From positions 1-15,791 of the forward strand of contig JAJRVX010000185.1 in NCBI GenBank assembly GCA_024277095.1: 15,791 nt of DNA, given 5' to 3'. The DNA is from DUEN01 sp024277095. Lineage in GTDB: Bacteria > Chloroflexota > Anaerolineae > DUEN01. Below, one piece after another: positions 13,927 to 15,791 of the stretch. The notes beneath the pieces are model-generated. The model was not told the origin of the DNA and ran no database searches. It saw only the letters and a list, made by a program, of their open reading frames with translations. Both the position numbers and the translations under genes were made by a program. The stretch's first letter is position 1; each line of letters opens with the position of its first letter.

Positions 13927-15021
13927 ATGAAGAAGCTACGGGTAGGTGTGCTTTTCGGCGGCCGTTCGGGCGAGCATGAAGTCAGCCTGGCGTCCGCGCG
14001 CTCGGTGATGAACGCGATGGACCCGGATCGCTATGAGATCGTGCCCATCGGCATTACCCGCTCCGGCTACTGGATCACGTCGGAGTGGTCCCTGGAGATG
14101 CTGAAGGCGGCGGTGGGCAGCGAGATCAGCGCCGCCGAGGTGGAGGCCCGGCTGGAGGCGTACGGGAATCCGCTCCCGGACGTCGCCGCGCTGGCCGATC
14201 TGGATGTGATCTTCCCGGTGCTGCATGGCCCCTATGGGGAGGATGGCACCATACAGGGGTTGCTGGAGCTGATCGATGTGCCCTACGTCGGGTGTAGCGT
14301 GGTGGGCTCGGCGGTGGGGATGGATAAGGCGATGATGAAGGCCATCTTCGCCGCGCATGGACTGCCCCAGGTGCGCTATCGCGTCCTGCTGCGGCGGCGT
14401 TGGGAGACGGCGCCAGAGCAGGTGATCGACGAGCTCGAGGCGGCGTTGGCCTATCCGATGTTCGTGAAGCCGGCCAATCTGGGGTCGAGCGTTGGGATCA
14501 CCAAGGCGCGTAATCGGGACGAGTTGGCCGCCGGGCTGCAGGAGGCCGCCCGGTATGACCGCAAGCTCATCGTGGAGGAGGGCGTGGATCGCGCTCGGGA
14601 GATCGAGTGCAGCGTGCTGGGCAATGATGCCCCGGAGGCGTCGCTGCCGGGCGAGGTGGTGCCCAGCCGGGAGTTCTACGACTACGCGGCCAAATATCTG
14701 GACGACGCCTCTGAGCTGTTGATCCCGGCGCCCCTCTCCAAGGAGCAGACGCGTCTGATCCAGGAGCTGGCTGTGGCGGCCTTTCAGGCGCTGGACGGCG
14801 CGGGGATGGCTCGCGTGGACTTCCTGCTCTCACGGGAGGACGGCCGCATCTACGTGAATGAGGTGAACACGATCCCCGGGTTCACGAGCATCAGCATGTA
14901 TCCCAAGCTGTGGGAGGCCAGCGGCCTGGCCTACCCTGAGCTGATCCATCGGCTCATCGATCTGGCGTTGGAGCGGCATGCGGATCGCTCGCGGTGTGAG
15001 AGCGTGGCGGCCGTGGTTTGA
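13927..15021 (+). CDS. ddl: D-alanine--D-alanine ligase
   Basis: Ddl makes the D-Ala-D-Ala dipeptide that MurF uses. The 364-residue ATP-grasp enzyme has VGVLFGGRSGEHEVSLASA (E16 near the first substrate site), LHGPYGEDGTIQGLLEL, VGMDKAMMK, the ATP-loop region YPMFVKPANLGSSVGITKA, EFYDYAAKYLDD, and the metal-binding C-terminal EVNTIPGFTSISMYPKLW. The YDYAAKY omega-loop form is the D-Ala-D-Ala type rather than VanA-like D-Ala-D-Lac ligases, so no glycopeptide-resistance specificity is suggested. The ATG has only a weak upstream GA-rich Shine-Dalgarno. A 53-nt gap separates it from murB, with no terminator visible, so it is probably co-transcribed. Confidence 0.95.
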   Translation: MKKLRVGVLFGGRSGEHEVSLASARSVMNAMDPDRYEIVPIGITRSGYWITSEWSLEMLKAAVGSEISAAEVEARLEAYGNPLPDVAALADLDVIFPVLHGPYGEDGTIQGLLELIDVPYVGCSVVGSAVGMDKAMMKAIFAAHGLPQVRYRVLLRRRWETAPEQVIDELEAALAYPMFVKPANLGSSVGITKARNRDELAAGLQEAARYDRKLIVEEGVDRAREIECSVLGNDAPEASLPGEVVPSREFYDYAAKYLDDASELLIPAPLSKEQTRLIQELAVAAFQALDGAGMARVDFLLSREDGRIYVNEVNTIPGFTSISMYPKLWEASGLAYPELIHRLIDLALERHADRSRCESVAAVV

Positions 15022-15039
15022 GCGGCTTTGGGGAGGGGT

Positions 15040-15063
15040 ATGGACCCTCGTGAAGATATATGA
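15040..15063 (+). promoter_or_regulatory. Possible 7-codon minicistron coupled to ftsQ
   Basis: An ATG at 15040 opens a 7-codon frame (MDPREDI) ending in TGA at 15061-15063, which overlaps the ftsQ ATG (15060-15062) as ATGA. The only strong Shine-Dalgarno in the gap, GGGGAGGGG (15030-15038), lies 1 nt before this ATG, closer than normal, and 21 nt before ftsQ. The GAGGG part (15033-15037) can also pair with CCCTC (15045-15049), placing the minicistron ATG in the loop. Real translation of the minicistron is uncertain. Confidence 0.25.
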
Positions 15064-15791
15064 GCAAAAGACGACGTCGCCGCCGATCTTCGATGGTGCT
15101 TATCCGTCCCATTGGGGGTAGACCTCGGGGCCGGCTGACCCGCACGCTGGCGCGGCGGTTGGGGATTCGGCGCCTGATCGTGGAGAGTCGGCGTGCCGGG
15201 CGGGTGGTGAGCCTGCTTCTGTTCGTCGGCCTGGTCGCGGCCCTGGTCGGGTGTTTCTCGAACTATTCGTTCTTCGTGTACGGCGCGGAGGTGTACGGGA
15301 ATCGGCTCCTATCGGACGCCGTGCTGTACGAGGCCAGCGGGATCGATGGGTACAGCATCTTTTGGATCGAGCCGGAGGCCGTGGAGGCGTCGCTCAAAGC
15401 TTTGCCCTATGTGGAAGACGCCCGGGTGCGTTGTTGGTTGCCCAACCGGGTGGAGATCTACGTCATAGAGCGAGAGCCCATCCTCTTGTGGCGTGCTCGA
15501 GGAGAGGTCCTCTGGGTGGGGGAGGACGGGAGGACCATGCAGCCGACCATCGATCTCCCCGACCTGATCCGGGTGGAGGACGAGCAGGGAGATGCGGCAG
15601 GGCCTGAGGGTGGGATGAACCCGGACATCGTCTTGGGGATACAACGCATCCACCAGCTTTTGCCCGAAGTGGACCTGTTCTATTACAATCACACCCATGG
15701 CTTGCAGTTCGTCACTCCCGATGGGGTTCAGGTCTACCTGGGCGATGGGCAGGATATGGCGTATAAGGTCCGGGTATTCGAGGCCATCAAA
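15060..15791 (+). CDS. ftsQ: FtsQ/DivIB cell division protein, 3'-truncated by the window edge
   Basis: The 244 visible codons have no stop before the window ends. The protein begins with a strongly basic cytoplasmic region (KRRRRRR at 3-9 and many later arginines), then one transmembrane helix at about 48-66. A POTRA domain follows, roughly 70-140: FFVYGAEVYGN, ASGIDGYSIFWIEPEAVEASLKALPYVEDARVRCWLPNRVEIYVIEREP. The pattern of hydrophobic residues with LPxVxxAxVxxxLPxxVxIxVxEREP is typical of FtsQ. Next comes LLWRARGEVLWVGEDGRTM, as in the beta domain. FtsQ links FtsL/DivIC to the rest of the divisome. An in-frame TGA at 15051 excludes longer starts; ATG 15093 is a shorter option. Neither start has a normal Shine-Dalgarno. 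Confidence 0.9.
   Translation, partial: MSKRRRRRRSSMVLIRPIGGRPRGRLTRTLARRLGIRRLIVESRRAGRVVSLLLFVGLVAALVGCFSNYSFFVYGAEVYGNRLLSDAVLYEASGIDGYSIFWIEPEAVEASLKALPYVEDARVRCWLPNRVEIYVIEREPILLWRARGEVLWVGEDGRTMQPTIDLPDLIRVEDEQGDAAGPEGGMNPDIVLGIQRIHQLLPEVDLFYYNHTHGLQFVTPDGVQVYLGDGQDMAYKVRVFEAIK

Noticed and set aside
14681..14720. Possible D-Ala-D-Lac (vancomycin-resistance type) specificity in Ddl
   Set aside because: The omega loop reads EFYDYAAKY, the form found in ordinary D-Ala-D-Ala ligases.

Overview
The window holds most of a division and cell wall (dcw) cluster, with every gene on the + strand. The DNA is clearly GC-rich and the genes are nearly back to back. Gene order is mraZ, rsmH, ftsL-like, ftsI/PBP2, murF, mraY, murD, ftsW, murG, two small membrane-protein genes, murC, murB, ddl, and a 3'-truncated ftsQ that runs off the window end. 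No tRNA, rRNA, CRISPR array, transposase or phage gene is visible. A member of the Chloroflexota (Anaerolineae/Caldilineae-like) is my best guess, from the gene set, the GC-rich coding and the variant Mur motifs. I cannot confirm this without a search, and other deep-branching GC-rich bacteria remain possible.

Region 1-367 is non-coding. It carries two palindromic REP-like elements, then an AT-richer stretch with a good sigma-70-type promoter (TTGCCG, 17 bp, TATAAT). Three 5-bp TGG-type repeats on a 10-bp period follow immediately, the arrangement known for MraZ operators. A leader hairpin sits between operator and start codon. The cluster therefore looks autoregulated by its first gene product.

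Region 368-4053 encodes MraZ, the 16S rRNA methyltransferase RsmH, a bitopic FtsL/DivIC-like protein and a class B penicillin-binding protein. Region 4067-10259 encodes the cytoplasmic and membrane steps of lipid II synthesis (MurF, MraY, MurD, MurG) plus the SEDS glycosyltransferase FtsW. murE, which usually lies between ftsI and murF, is absent. ftsW overlaps murG by 131 nt in a different frame, with murG probably starting at a TTG.

Region 10256-11447 holds two tandem CvpA-like membrane proteins, coupled by 4-nt overlaps to murG upstream and murC downstream. They are the least explained genes here and the best candidates for new biology. Region 11444-15791 encodes MurC, MurB, Ddl and the start of FtsQ. 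murC contains a perfect extended -10 sequence in an AT-rich patch, and ftsQ is preceded by a possible 7-codon minicistron.

Together the genes make UDP-MurNAc-pentapeptide (MurB, C, D, F and Ddl), convert it to lipid I and II (MraY, MurG), and polymerise and cross-link it at the septum (FtsW, PBP2/FtsI) under the FtsL/FtsQ scaffold. Most of the window is ordinary. The unusual points are the CvpA-like pair, the missing murE and several regulatory details.
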